Shown: positions 17,948-26,988, counted from the stretch's first letter. The stretch: 47,288 nucleotides of DNA from Silanimonas sp. (GCF_027530345.1 NZ_JAPZQK010000061.1:1-47288); one strand, 5' to 3'. A program made the numbers and translations. The notes: a model not told the origin generated them from the letters alone.

Positions 17948-19342
17948 ATGAACGCGCAGGATCGTCCCGTCACCCCCGTCAACGCGCCCGCTGCCTGGAC
18001 GCGCTCGTCGTGGCGGACGAAGACGGCGCTGCAGCAGCCGAACTATCCGGACGCCGAGGCCCTCGCGGCCGTCGGCCGCGAGCTCGAAGCGCTGCCGCCG
18101 CTCGTGACCTCCTGGGAGGTGCTGGCGTTGAAGCGCCAGATCGCCGAGGCCGAGGTGGGCAAGCGCTTCATCCTGCAGGGTGGCGATTGCGCCGAGAGCT
18201 TCGCCGACTGCGAAAGCGGCCTGATCTCGAACCGCCTGAAGGTGCTGCTGCAGATGAGCGTCGTGCTCGTGCACGGCCTGCACCTGCCGGTGGTGCGCAT
18301 CGGCCGCTTCGCCGGCCAGTACGCCAAGCCGCGCTCGGCCGACCTCGAAGAGCGCGATGGCGTGACGCTGCCGAGCTACCGCGGTGATTTCATCAACGCG
18401 CCGGAGTTCACGCCGGAAGCCCGCATCCCCGACCCGCGCCGCATGGTGAAGGGCCACGCGCGCTCGGCGATGACGATGAACTTCGTCCGCGCGCTGATCG
18501 ATGGTGGTTTCGCCGATCTTCACCACCCGGAGTATTGGGATCTCGGCTGGGTGGCGCGCTCGCCGCTGGCCGAGGAGTACCAGAAGATGGTGAGCGGCAT
18601 CGGCGATGCCGTGCGCTTCATGGAGACGGTGACGGGCGGCCCGATCGACAACCTCAGCCGCGTCGATTTCTACACCTCGCACGAGGCGCTGTTGCTGCCT
18701 TACGAGGAGGCGCAGACGCGCCAGGTGCCGCGCCAGTGGGGCTGGTTCAACCTCAGCACGCATTTCCCGTGGATCGGCATGCGCACCGCGCAGCTCGACG
18801 GCGCGCACACCGAGTATTTCCGCGGCATCCGCAACCCGATCGGCATCAAGCTGGGCCCCTCGGTGACGCCGGACCAGGCCCTGCGCCTCGCCGACGTGCT
18901 GAACCCGGAGAACGAACCGGGCCGCCTCGTGTACATCCACCGCATGGGCGCCGGGAAGGTGCTCGAGAAGCTGCCGCCGCTGCTGGAGGCGATGAAGCGC
19001 GAAGGACGCCGCGTGGCGTGGATGTGCGACCCGATGCACGGCAACACCGAGACGGCGGCGAACGGCTACAAGACGCGCCGCTTCGACAACATCCGTGCGG
19101 AAGTGGAGCAGAGCTTCGATGCGCATGCGGCCGCCGGGACGCGTCTGGCCGGCGTGCATCTCGAGCTGACCGGCGAGAACGTCACCGAGTGCACGGGTGG
19201 TGCGCGCGAGCTGGTCGATGCCGACCTGGCCCGCGACTACCGCACCACGGTGGACCCGCGGCTCAACTACGAGCAGTCGCTCGAGATCGCCATGCTGATC
19301 GTCCGCAAGCAGGCGCAGATCGCCCAGCCGGCGTCGCTCTGA
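17948..19342 (+). CDS. 3-deoxy-7-phosphoheptulonate synthase, class II
   Basis: The 464-residue product is a class II (plant-type) DAHP synthase, which condenses PEP and erythrose 4-phosphate in the first step of the shikimate pathway. Landmarks are GKRFILQGGDCAESF (metal-binding Cys), RIGRFAGQYAKPRS, EYFRGIRNPIGIKLGPS, CDPMHGNT and ECTGGAREL. Length and order fit the family. An AAAGAGAA site precedes the ATG. A GC-rich hairpin follows. Class II enzymes are regulated differently from AroFGH, but no effector can be read from sequence. Confidence 0.95.
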   Translation: MNAQDRPVTPVNAPAAWTRSSWRTKTALQQPNYPDAEALAAVGRELEALPPLVTSWEVLALKRQIAEAEVGKRFILQGGDCAESFADCESGLISNRLKVLLQMSVVLVHGLHLPVVRIGRFAGQYAKPRSADLEERDGVTLPSYRGDFINAPEFTPEARIPDPRRMVKGHARSAMTMNFVRALIDGGFADLHHPEYWDLGWVARSPLAEEYQKMVSGIGDAVRFMETVTGGPIDNLSRVDFYTSHEALLLPYEEAQTRQVPRQWGWFNLSTHFPWIGMRTAQLDGAHTEYFRGIRNPIGIKLGPSVTPDQALRLADVLNPENEPGRLVYIHRMGAGKVLEKLPPLLEAMKREGRRVAWMCDPMHGNTETAANGYKTRRFDNIRAEVEQSFDAHAAAGTRLAGVHLELTGENVTECTGGARELVDADLARDYRTTVDPRLNYEQSLEIAMLIVRKQAQIAQPASL

Positions 19343-19359
19343 TCTGATGACCGTCGCCT

Positions 19360-19380
19360 CGCCCCGTTGGGGGCGGGGCG
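19360..19380. terminator. Hairpin at convergent junction after DAHP synthase
   Basis: cgccccg pairs with cggggcg (7 bp, 7-nt loop), just between the two converging stop codons. It could serve both genes. Confidence 0.55.
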
Positions 19381-19381
19381 C

Positions 19382-20248
19382 TCAGGGATTGCATTCCGGG
19401 CAGTGGCCCGCGTCGGCGACGGACAGGCCATCGGCGCGAGGCCGGTCTTCGTGATGCCCGCAGACGCCGCAGCCGTGGATTTCGGCGCGGACGAGGTCGG
19501 TCGCTTCCCCACACATTTCGCAGGGCAGCCCGAGGCGCGCGTCGATCCGGCCGAAGCCGGGTGCGCGACAGTCGGGGCAGGGTGTGGCCAAGCGCTCGGC
19601 CAGCCGCTGCCCGAGCCGGCCGAGGGCCGCGAGACGGGTCGGATTCATGTGTGCGCGTAGGTCGGCTTCAAGACGGGCCAGACCATCCTGCGAGTGCGCC
19701 GCCATGCGCTCGATCGCTTCGGCGACGTCGGCCGGGTCGATCAGGCCTTTGGCCACGGGCAGCGGCTCATCGAGGCGCGCCGTCCACCGGTTCGGTTTCA
19801 CCAAGGCCGCATGGGTGGGCAGGCCGATCGAGGCAAGCACGGGCTGGAGGTCGTCGCCGGGCCGGACCGCTTTCGAGACCCAGTTGGTGTCGTGACCCGC
19901 GTGCTCGACCACGATCGTCTGGCCGTGCTCGTCGTCGACGAAGGCCAGCAGCTCCATGTGCAGGGGCAGGAAGCCGAGCAGCGGATCGGGGCCGAAGCTG
20001 CCCTCGGTGGCGATGCCGAGTTTCAGCCCGCTGACGGCCATGCCGCGCCGGGCCTTTTCGATGACGACCTCGTGTGGTGTGCCTGGTCGCTCGATATCGC
20101 CGGCGAAGGTGCCGAGCGCGTCGGTGTCGATCGCGACGGTCTCAACCTGCAGGCCGAGCGACGCCAAGGCCGGCGCCAGCGCATCGGCTTTGCCGTGCAG
20201 GGTCGCGAGCGCGACGCGGGGATCGGGGTAGGGCAGGGGCATGCGCAC
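19382..20248 (-). CDS. Conserved protein with Cys-rich tail, DUF6671-like
   Basis: The 288-residue protein has no signal peptide. The N-terminal ~200 residues contain HEVVIEKARRGMAVSG, GIATEGSFGPDP and PLHMELLAFVDDE. The last ~70 residues hold four CxxC-like pairs (CPDC, CEMC, CGVC, CPEC) plus neighbouring His, very likely zinc-ribbon folds. I associate this layout with DUF6671, but that assignment comes from memory. The role is unknown. It lies downstream of icd on the same strand, separated by a strong hairpin, so it is probably its own unit. Confidence 0.72.
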   Translation of the reverse strand: MRMPLPYPDPRVALATLHGKADALAPALASLGLQVETVAIDTDALGTFAGDIERPGTPHEVVIEKARRGMAVSGLKLGIATEGSFGPDPLLGFLPLHMELLAFVDDEHGQTIVVEHAGHDTNWVSKAVRPGDDLQPVLASIGLPTHAALVKPNRWTARLDEPLPVAKGLIDPADVAEAIERMAAHSQDGLARLEADLRAHMNPTRLAALGRLGQRLAERLATPCPDCRAPGFGRIDARLGLPCEMCGEATDLVRAEIHGCGVCGHHEDRPRADGLSVADAGHCPECNP

Positions 20249-20267
20249 AGTCTCCGCCGGATCACGT

Positions 20268-20300
20268 CGAGGCGGCGCCGACGTGTCGGACGCCGCCTCG
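20268..20300 (-). terminator. Long hairpin between icd and the DUF6671-like gene
   Basis: cgaggcggcg pairs with cgccgcctcg (10 bp), and inside that ccgac pairs with gtcgg, giving about 15 pairs with one bulge. It starts 18 bases after the icd stop. No T run follows. Confidence 0.6.
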
Positions 20301-20318
20301 CGCTCCCCTCGGTGGGGC

Positions 20319-21830
20319 TTATTCGCCCTGCGCCTGCGAGTAGCCGCGCACGCCGTCGAAGGTGTAGAGGTTCTCGGTCTTCACCGCGTCGAAGCCGGCA
20401 TCCGCGATGCGCATCAGCAGCCGCGAGATGGCCTGCCCGTCGACGGTGTCGGCCTTGGCCGGGAAGCGGCAGCGCCAGTGGTCGGTACGCAGGGTCTGCG
20501 GGTTGCCGTTCGGGTAGACCTTCACGCCGCGGTTGGTGATCAGCGCGAGGCGGAAGTCGTCGCCGGCGAGGCCTTCGAGCGCCGCGCCGAGTTCGTTCGG
20601 GTCGCGGGTGTCGGTGTCCCAGTTCACGAACACATCGACGCCGACCAGTGCCTTCTTCGCATTGACGTGCGGCGGAATCGACACGTCCGGGTGCACCAGC
20701 GATTCCGGCTCGCGCTCGGGGTAGTCGACCGCGGCCATCTTGTTCGGCGTCTGCCCGAGGCGAGCAATGACGGCCTCGGCGAACTCGCGGGTGCCGACCT
20801 TCTTCGTGCTCACGCCGGCGCGGTAGATGTCGCCGGTGTGGAGGCCTTCTTCCAGTGCGCAGAGCCAGGCGTTGTGGATGTCCGTGGCGGGCTTCGAACG
20901 GCCGAGGTGCACCAGCATCATCACTGCGGAGAGCAGCAAGCCCGAGGGGTTGGCGATGTCCTTGCCGGCAATGTCCGGCGCGGAGCCGTGCACGGCCTCG
21001 AACATCGCGCAGTCGTGGCCGATGTTGGACGAGCCGGCGAGGCCGATCGAGCCGGCCACTTCGGCGGCGACGTCGGAGAGGATGTCGCCGTAGAGGTTGG
21101 GCGTGACCACCACATCGAAGTCGGTCGGACGACTGGCCATGCGCGCCGTGCCGATGTCGATGATCATGTGGTTCGTCGCGATTTCCGGGTACTGCGGCGC
21201 GATCTCGTCGAAGACCTTGTGGAACAGGCCGTCGGTGAGCTTCATGATGTTGTCCTTGGTCATGCACGTGACCTTCTTCCGCCCGTGCGCGCGGGCGTAC
21301 TCGAAGGCGTAGCGCACGATGCGCTCACAGCCGGGACGCGTGATCAGCTTCAGGCACTGCACCACCTCGTCGCTCTGGCGGTGTTCGATGCCGGCGTAGG
21401 TGTCCTCCTCGTTCTCGCGGACGATCACGACGTCCATCGTCGGGTGCAGCGCGGTCACGTAGGGGTGGTAGGACACGCAGGGGCGGAGGTTGGCGTAAAG
21501 GCCCAGCGTCTTGCGCAGCGTGACGTTCACCGACTTGTAGCCGCCGCCCTGCGGCGTGGTGATCGGGCCCTTGAGGATGATCTTGTGCTGGTCGATGGCC
21601 TGCCAGGTGTCCTCGCCGATGCCAGCCATCAGTCCGCCTTCGTAGGCCTTCAGGCCAACCGTGACGGCGTGGAAGGCGAGGGCCGGGTCGGCGGCCTTGA
21701 GGATGGCCAGCGTGGCGTCCATGATCTCGGGACCGATGCCATCGCCTGCGGCGACCGGGATGGTGGTGGCCGGCAGCGCGGCGGGGACGTAGCGGGGCGG
21801 GGCAAGGGATTCAGCGAGGACGGCGGACAT
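20319..21830 (-). CDS. icd: Isocitrate dehydrogenase, large homodimeric type
   Basis: The 503-residue product is an isocitrate/isopropylmalate-family enzyme. It has IPVAAGDGIGPEIM near the N-terminus, NEEDTYAGIEH, VVTPNLYGDILSDVAAEVAGS and AVHGSAPDIAGKDIANPSG. A ~140-residue C-terminal extension follows (VDVFVNWDTDTRDPNELG, ending GVRGYSQAQGE), as in the Thermus-like large ICDs. It oxidises isocitrate to 2-oxoglutarate in the TCA cycle, probably with NADP. GGAGAT lies eight bases before ATG 21830. The start almost abuts a divergent regulator gene. Confidence 0.93.
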   Translation of the reverse strand: MSAVLAESLAPPRYVPAALPATTIPVAAGDGIGPEIMDATLAILKAADPALAFHAVTVGLKAYEGGLMAGIGEDTWQAIDQHKIILKGPITTPQGGGYKSVNVTLRKTLGLYANLRPCVSYHPYVTALHPTMDVVIVRENEEDTYAGIEHRQSDEVVQCLKLITRPGCERIVRYAFEYARAHGRKKVTCMTKDNIMKLTDGLFHKVFDEIAPQYPEIATNHMIIDIGTARMASRPTDFDVVVTPNLYGDILSDVAAEVAGSIGLAGSSNIGHDCAMFEAVHGSAPDIAGKDIANPSGLLLSAVMMLVHLGRSKPATDIHNAWLCALEEGLHTGDIYRAGVSTKKVGTREFAEAVIARLGQTPNKMAAVDYPEREPESLVHPDVSIPPHVNAKKALVGVDVFVNWDTDTRDPNELGAALEGLAGDDFRLALITNRGVKVYPNGNPQTLRTDHWRCRFPAKADTVDGQAISRLLMRIADAGFDAVKTENLYTFDGVRGYSQAQGE

Positions 21831-21861
21831 TGTGCGATCTCCGAAACACGAAAAAGATGTC

Positions 21862-22272
21862 GTGAATATTGAAGCGCGAAAATCCGTGCGGCGCAAGCCC
21901 GTGGGTGAGTCGCGCGTGAAGGCTTCGCCCGCGAAGCCTGCGGCGAAGGCGGGATCAGGCACCCGGGCGATCTCGAAGCCGGTGGACACCGACGCCCCGT
22001 GGACTTTCCTCAGCAACCACACCCATGTGCTGGTGTGCCTCGCGGCGGACGCGGAACAGACGCTGCGCGACGTCGCCTCGAAGGTCGGCATCACCGAGCG
22101 CGCGGTTCAGCGCATCGTTGCCGAGCTCGAGGCCGCGGGCGCGTTGACGCGCGAACGCGACGGCCGGCGCAACCGCTACCGGCTCGACACCACGCTGCCG
22201 CTCCGCCACCCGCTCGAGAAGCACCGCAGCATCGGCGACATCCTCGCTCTCCTCCTCGGCAAGGGCCGATGA
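21862..22272 (+). CDS. Small winged-helix transcription regulator
   Basis: The C-terminal ~95 residues form a winged helix: HTHVLVCLAADAEQTLRDVASKVGITERAVQRIVAELEAAGALTRERDGRRNRYRL, then a helix ending ILALLLGKGR. The frame contains no ATG. GTG starts exist at 21832, 21862, 21901 and 21916. The first would lie one base from the divergent icd start. I chose 21862 after a purine-rich stretch, giving 136 residues; the Lys/Arg/Ala-rich N-terminal segment may not be translated. Four bases separate it from the kinase fusion, so they form an operon. Control of icd is inference. Confidence 0.65.
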   Translation: MNIEARKSVRRKPVGESRVKASPAKPAAKAGSGTRAISKPVDTDAPWTFLSNHTHVLVCLAADAEQTLRDVASKVGITERAVQRIVAELEAAGALTRERDGRRNRYRLDTTLPLRHPLEKHRSIGDILALLLGKGR

Positions 22273-22276
22273 CCGG

Positions 22277-25027
22277 ATGTCGGTAACGGATCCGAACCCG
22301 CGGGCTCCAGGCGAGGTGCCGCGCAGCGGCGTGCTGCGCTGGCCGGGTGCCGAATTGGACCTGCGCAGCGCGCAAGTGCGGCGTGGGCGGCAAGTGTTGC
22401 TACTCGACCGCTCGTCGTACGAGGTGCTGCTTGCCCTGCTGCTGCGTGCCGGACAGGTGCTCGGCAAGGACGATCTGCTCGACGCTGCGTGGCCCGGACG
22501 CGTCGTTTCTGAGAACTCGCTGGCCAAGGCGATCAGCCGGCTGCGTCGCGAGCTGGGCGACGAGGCCGGTGCACCGCTGCAGTCGGTCCATGGTTACGGC
22601 TATCGCTGGGCGGGCGAGGTGCACTGGGCAGAGTCCGAAACGCTGCCGCCCGCTCCCGCCGCCGAGCACGACTGGGTCGGTGCGGCGGTGCCGAACCGGT
22701 CGGGATGGACGTTCCGTCGCGTGCTCGGTCGCAGCGGGCACAGCATGGTGTTGCTCGCCGATTCCGTGGCGGGTGAGGCGCCGAGGGCACTCAAGCTCGG
22801 TCTCGGTGAAGATGGCTTGCGTCACGTGCGCCGGGAGGTCGCCCTGCATCGCTACCTCGCGGCCATCAACCATAGCGTGCCCGGCCTCGCGCCCGCGCTC
22901 GGCTGGCAGCTCGACGAGCCGCCCGTGTTCGTCGAGTACCCGTACTTCGAGGATGGTGACCTGGCGCGCTGGATGGCCGCGCGGACGGTCGGCGGCGGCG
23001 TGCCCTTGGAGCACCGCCTCGCCTTGCTCGCGCAGATCGCCGACACCCTCGGGGAACTGCACGCCGCGGGCGTCGTCCATCAGGACCTGAAGCCGGGCAA
23101 TGTCTTCCTGTCGCCGGACTCGTCGCTATCCGAAGGCTGGCGCACGGCCTTGGCGGACCTCGGCGGTGGCCATGCCTCGCCGCTGTCGCAGCAGACCGAA
23201 ACGCTCCTCGACGCGGACGTTCTCGTCGATGCCCGCCAAGCGTCCGCTCCCGGCGCGGGCGCCGCCCTCCACAGCGCCCCCGAGGTCCTGGCGGGTGGCC
23301 TGCCCACGCAGCGCAGCGATCTCTACGCGCTGGGCGTCCTCCTCTACCAGTTGGTCGTCGGGGACCTGCGGCGTCCGCTGGCGCCGGGCTGGGAGGCCGA
23401 TGTCGATGATCCGCTGTTGCGCGACGATATCCGCGCGTTGGCTGCACTCCGGGTGGAGGAACGCACCCTCGGCGCCCAGCAGTTGGCGCTGCACCTGCGC
23501 CAGCTGCCGGCGCGGCGCCTTGCCGCCGAAGCCCACGACGAGGCCGCGGCCCGCGAGCGCCTCGCCGCGCAGCAACTGCAGCGTCAGCAGGTCCGGCTGC
23601 GCCTGCTGGGAGCAGCGACGGCGGCCCTGTTCGTCGGGTTGGCCGTTGCCAGTTGGGCGGGCTGGCTGGCGTGGGACGCGCGGCGCGACGAGGCCGTGCG
23701 GCGCAGCGAGGCCCAGGCCGTGCTCGGATTCCTGACCGACGACATGCTCACCCGAGCCGATCCGTACCGCGGTGGCGACGCCGGGATCAGTTTGCGCAGT
23801 TCCCTCGATGCGGCGGCAGAGAAGATCGACGAGCGGCTCGGCGAGCGCCCCCTGGTCGCCGCGGCGGTGCATGCGTCGGTCGCCGAGGCCTACGAGTCCT
23901 GGGGCGAATACGCGAAGGCCGCGCGCCACCAGCGGTGGGCGATCGAGCGCACCGAGGGGGACAGCCCCGGTGCGGAGTCGCTGGCAGGCCAGCAGCGGCG
24001 TCTGTGCCAGTTGGAGCGGCTGGCCGGAAACCTGGAAGCCGCGCAGACCGCCTGCGACGCGGCCGTCGCCCTCGATCGGACCACCCTCGGCGCCGTTTCC
24101 GATGCCAGCCTCGTGGAGGGCGCGAAGCTGCTCTACGAAAGCGGGCGATGCGGCGAGGTGGTGGGCCAGCTCGGCTCGGTCCTCGCCGACGAACCGCGCC
24201 GGAGCCAGTTGCCTGCCGGGGTGGAAGCCGATGCGCGCTGGTTCATCGGCCTTTGCCAGAGCCGTATCGGCGAGGAAGGTGCGGCGGCGGAATCCTTCCG
24301 CGCCCTAGTCGCCCTGCGCGAGCGTGAATCCGGGCCCGACGATCCTCGGACGGCCTGGGCGCTTTCCGACTATGCGGAGGCGCTGGCCCGGGCCGGTCGC
24401 TTCGCCGAGGCGGGCGCCATCCTCGAGCGTCTGGATCGCCTGTTCCTGGATCGGCTGGGGCCTGACCACCCGGACTCGTTGGCGGTCGAGTATCGCCAGG
24501 GCCTGGTCGCGGCCGGGCAGGGTAGGGAAGACGAGGCGACGGGTTTGTTCGGCCGCGCGCATCGCGGATGGGGCCAAGCGCTGGGCGAACGCCACATCCT
24601 CACGGTGCTGGCGGGTTCCGAGCTGGCCCGCAGCTTGGCCCGGCAGGGCGACCGCCAAGGCGCGAGCGCCGTGATGGCGCGCCTGCAGCTCGTGGGACAA
24701 CCGGAGACGTTCGGTCGCGATGCGCGGGCCGTCGACATCCAGGAGCTTTGGGCCGAAACCCTGCTACTGCTGGGGCGCACCGAGGATGCGGCCCAGGCTC
24801 TGGCCGGCTTCCGGGCGAGGGCCTCCGAGGTCCTGCCGGACCACCACCCCCGCCTCGCGATGGCGCGTTGCTTCGAAAGCCAGATCGCGACGCGTCGAGG
24901 GCAGCTCGACCAGGCGGGCGTGGCCCTCAGCGCCTGCCGGTTGGGTCTCGCCCGGCTGGCTCCGGACGATTATCGGCGTCGCGCTCTGGCGGATGCGGAG
25001 CAGGCTGTGGACGCCATGATCCGCTGA
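22277..25027 (+). CDS. Winged-helix / Ser-Thr kinase / TM / TPR fusion protein
   Basis: The 916-residue product has four parts. Residues 20-115 are an OmpR/ToxR-type winged helix (SYEVLLALLLRAGQVLGKDDLLDAAW, then ISRLRRELGD, ending VHGYGYRW). Residues 143-410 are a Ser/Thr kinase with Lys173, Glu187, HQDLKPGN (Asp270, Asn275), DLG at 294-296, APE at 334-336 and SDLYALGVLLY. Residues 442-466 form a single membrane helix. The rest is helical TPR-like repeat. The ATP loop is degenerate (VLGRSGHS) and HRD is HQD. One helix would place the TPR part in the periplasm. Confidence 0.85.
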   Translation: MSVTDPNPRAPGEVPRSGVLRWPGAELDLRSAQVRRGRQVLLLDRSSYEVLLALLLRAGQVLGKDDLLDAAWPGRVVSENSLAKAISRLRRELGDEAGAPLQSVHGYGYRWAGEVHWAESETLPPAPAAEHDWVGAAVPNRSGWTFRRVLGRSGHSMVLLADSVAGEAPRALKLGLGEDGLRHVRREVALHRYLAAINHSVPGLAPALGWQLDEPPVFVEYPYFEDGDLARWMAARTVGGGVPLEHRLALLAQIADTLGELHAAGVVHQDLKPGNVFLSPDSSLSEGWRTALADLGGGHASPLSQQTETLLDADVLVDARQASAPGAGAALHSAPEVLAGGLPTQRSDLYALGVLLYQLVVGDLRRPLAPGWEADVDDPLLRDDIRALAALRVEERTLGAQQLALHLRQLPARRLAAEAHDEAAARERLAAQQLQRQQVRLRLLGAATAALFVGLAVASWAGWLAWDARRDEAVRRSEAQAVLGFLTDDMLTRADPYRGGDAGISLRSSLDAAAEKIDERLGERPLVAAAVHASVAEAYESWGEYAKAARHQRWAIERTEGDSPGAESLAGQQRRLCQLERLAGNLEAAQTACDAAVALDRTTLGAVSDASLVEGAKLLYESGRCGEVVGQLGSVLADEPRRSQLPAGVEADARWFIGLCQSRIGEEGAAAESFRALVALRERESGPDDPRTAWALSDYAEALARAGRFAEAGAILERLDRLFLDRLGPDHPDSLAVEYRQGLVAAGQGREDEATGLFGRAHRGWGQALGERHILTVLAGSELARSLARQGDRQGASAVMARLQLVGQPETFGRDARAVDIQELWAETLLLLGRTEDAAQALAGFRARASEVLPDHHPRLAMARCFESQIATRRGQLDQAGVALSACRLGLARLAPDDYRRRALADAEQAVDAMIR

Positions 25028-25356
25028 GTCAGCGCTTCGGTCTCCACTCAAGGCATTGTTTCATAAGGCTTTCATAACTCTTCAGAAATGCTCACGCTTG
25101 AGGAAAGCGTGAATCGGCGGCGGTTTGGCATCGTCACGCCACTCCGGGACGGGCAGTGGCGGTTCGAAGGGTGGGGACACCCGCATGGCAGGGAGCCAGC
25201 AAGGAGGCCGATAGCGCTGTTCGCCCCCGGGGCGATTCCACAGGAGGTGGAATCCAGGAGTTACAGGGGTTCAGATGACCACGAAGGCGCCGGTTCGGAA
25301 CCGGCGCCTTCGACTTTTCCGGGCCCCGAGTTTCGCGTGGGCGCTGACCACTGCCC
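25028..25356. other. Structured convergent spacer, 329 bases
   Basis: No convincing gene is seen. The stretch starts with an AT-rich direct repeat (tttcataa at about 25060-25077), then holds several inverted repeats: cacgct/agcgtg near 25092, gccact/agtggc near 25137, gggtg/caccc near 25171, gattccac/gtggaatc at 25234-25254, and the 14-bp stem at 25282-25312. It could encode a small structured RNA or simply terminate both flanking genes. Confidence 0.5.
25282..25312. terminator. Perfect 14-bp inverted repeat
   Basis: cgaaggcgccggtt pairs without error with aaccggcgccttcg around a 3-nt loop, followed on the plus strand by acttttcc. It lies 45 bases beyond the amidase stop and probably terminates from both sides. 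Confidence 0.7.
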
Positions 25357-26988
25357 TCAGGGCTGCAGCGTGGGCCGGAAGTCCGGCGCGCGACGCGCCT
25401 CGCCTAACGAGGCCTCGACGGCCGCCCCCAAGGCCAGCAGTCCAACATCGCCATCCTTTGGTCCGAGCAGGCTCAGGCCGACCGGCAGGCCATGGATCTC
25501 GCCCATCGGTACCGTCAGGCTGGGGGTCCCGGCCACGGCGGCCGCGCCGTAGCCCGCGCTCGTGAAGTGGTCGCCCAGCACGGGGTCGATCGGCCATGCT
25601 AGCCCGGTGGTGGGGGCGATCAGCGCATCGAATCGACCCTCCCGAAGCACCTTCAGCAACCCGTCTTCCCCCGCCAGACGCTTCGCCGACGCCCGTGCCT
25701 CCAGATAGGCGGGCTCCGTCAACGGCCCCTTCGCCTGCGCCTGTTCGAACAGCTCCTGCGCGAACCAGGGCATCGTCCGGTCGGCGTTCGCGGTGTTCCA
25801 GGCGATCAGGGCCTCGAGGTCGGCCACCGGCGCCGGCCCCTCGGCGAGGTAGCGGTTCAATCCGTCCTTGAACTCGTAGAGCAGCACCGTGAGTTCGGCC
25901 TCGCCCCATTGGCCCCAGGTCGGGATCTCCGCATCGACCACCTCGGCGCCGGCCGCGCGAAGTTGGGCCACGGCCGCCTCGGTCGCGGCATCGAGGCCGC
26001 CGTGGCGGCCCATCGCTTGCCGCAGCAGGCCGAAGCGCTTTCCGGCCAGCGTAGCGGCAGCGCCCGCGTCATTCGTTTCCGGAGCGTCGGTCGTGGCGAT
26101 CGGCTCAAGACCCGACATCGCTTCCATCAGCGCGGCCGCGTCCGCGATCGAGCGCGCCATCGGCCCAGCGGTGTCCTGCGAAGCCGAGATCGGCACGATG
26201 CCGTCGGCGGACACGAGGCCGACCGTCGGCTTGAAGCCGACCAGCCCGTTCACCGCCGAGGGGCAAAGGATGCTGCCGTCGGTTTCGGTGCCGACGCCGA
26301 CCGTCGCCAGGCTGGCGGCGATGGCGGCGCCGGTGCCGGAACTCGAACCGCAGGCGTTGCGGTCGAGCACATAGGGATTGCGCGTCTGGCCGCCGGCGCT
26401 GCTCCAGCCGGAGATGGAGTTCGTCGAGCGGAAGTTGGCCCACTCGCTCAGGTTGGTCTTGCCGAGGATCACGGCACCGGCCTCTCGCAGCGAAGCGACC
26501 AGCGTGGCGTCGTCGGCGGGCACGTGGTTTGCGAGGGCCAGCGAGCCTGCGGTGGTGGGCAGGCCGGCGACGTCGATGTTGTCCTTCACCAGCACGGGGA
26601 TGCCGTGCAGCGCCCCGCGGACTTGGCCCGCCGCGCGCTCGGCGTCCAGGGCCTCCGCGTCGGCGCGGGCCTCCGGGTTGAGGGCGATGACGGCGTTGAG
26701 CGTCGGGCCCGAATCATCGATGGCGGCGATGCGCGCGAGGTAGGCGTCGACGAGGTCGGCGCTGGTGAACCTGCCGGCCGCCATGCCGGCCTGCGCGTTG
26801 GCCACGGAAAGCTCGACGACGTCGACCTTCGGCGTCGCGGCGGCCGTCGCCAGGGTGCCGTCATCGCTCACCGGCAGCGCGTTCGATCCGCCCTCGTCAG
26901 CGCGGTTGGCGCAGCCCGAGAGGCCGGAGGCAGCAAGGACGAGCAGGCCCGCGATCAGGGCGGGCAGGGCGCGCGGACGGTTCGGCAT
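25357..26988 (-). CDS. Amidase-signature family lipoprotein
   Basis: The 543-residue product has a lipoprotein signal (LIAGLLVLAASGLSGC, Cys26). It carries the amidase signature with Lys135 (VLVKDN), Ser-rich GSSSGTGAA at 214-222 and the nucleophile region GTETDGSILCPSA (Ser239), which makes the Ser-cisSer-Lys triad. The family hydrolyses amides; GatA is a member, but this exported form is not GatA. The substrate is unknown. ATG 26988 has GGAG six bases upstream. An alternative TTG at 27000 is less likely. Confidence 0.9.
   Translation of the reverse strand: MPNRPRALPALIAGLLVLAASGLSGCANRADEGGSNALPVSDDGTLATAAATPKVDVVELSVANAQAGMAAGRFTSADLVDAYLARIAAIDDSGPTLNAVIALNPEARADAEALDAERAAGQVRGALHGIPVLVKDNIDVAGLPTTAGSLALANHVPADDATLVASLREAGAVILGKTNLSEWANFRSTNSISGWSSAGGQTRNPYVLDRNACGSSSGTGAAIAASLATVGVGTETDGSILCPSAVNGLVGFKPTVGLVSADGIVPISASQDTAGPMARSIADAAALMEAMSGLEPIATTDAPETNDAGAAATLAGKRFGLLRQAMGRHGGLDAATEAAVAQLRAAGAEVVDAEIPTWGQWGEAELTVLLYEFKDGLNRYLAEGPAPVADLEALIAWNTANADRTMPWFAQELFEQAQAKGPLTEPAYLEARASAKRLAGEDGLLKVLREGRFDALIAPTTGLAWPIDPVLGDHFTSAGYGAAAVAGTPSLTVPMGEIHGLPVGLSLLGPKDGDVGLLALGAAVEASLGEARRAPDFRPTLQP

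Noticed and set aside
20241-21872. 543-residue open frame opposite icd
   Set aside because: Shadow of the ICD gene, with no recognisable domain.
25088-25552. Open frame through the structured spacer into the amidase antisense
   Set aside because: It runs through several hairpins and ends antisense to a certain gene; no family match.
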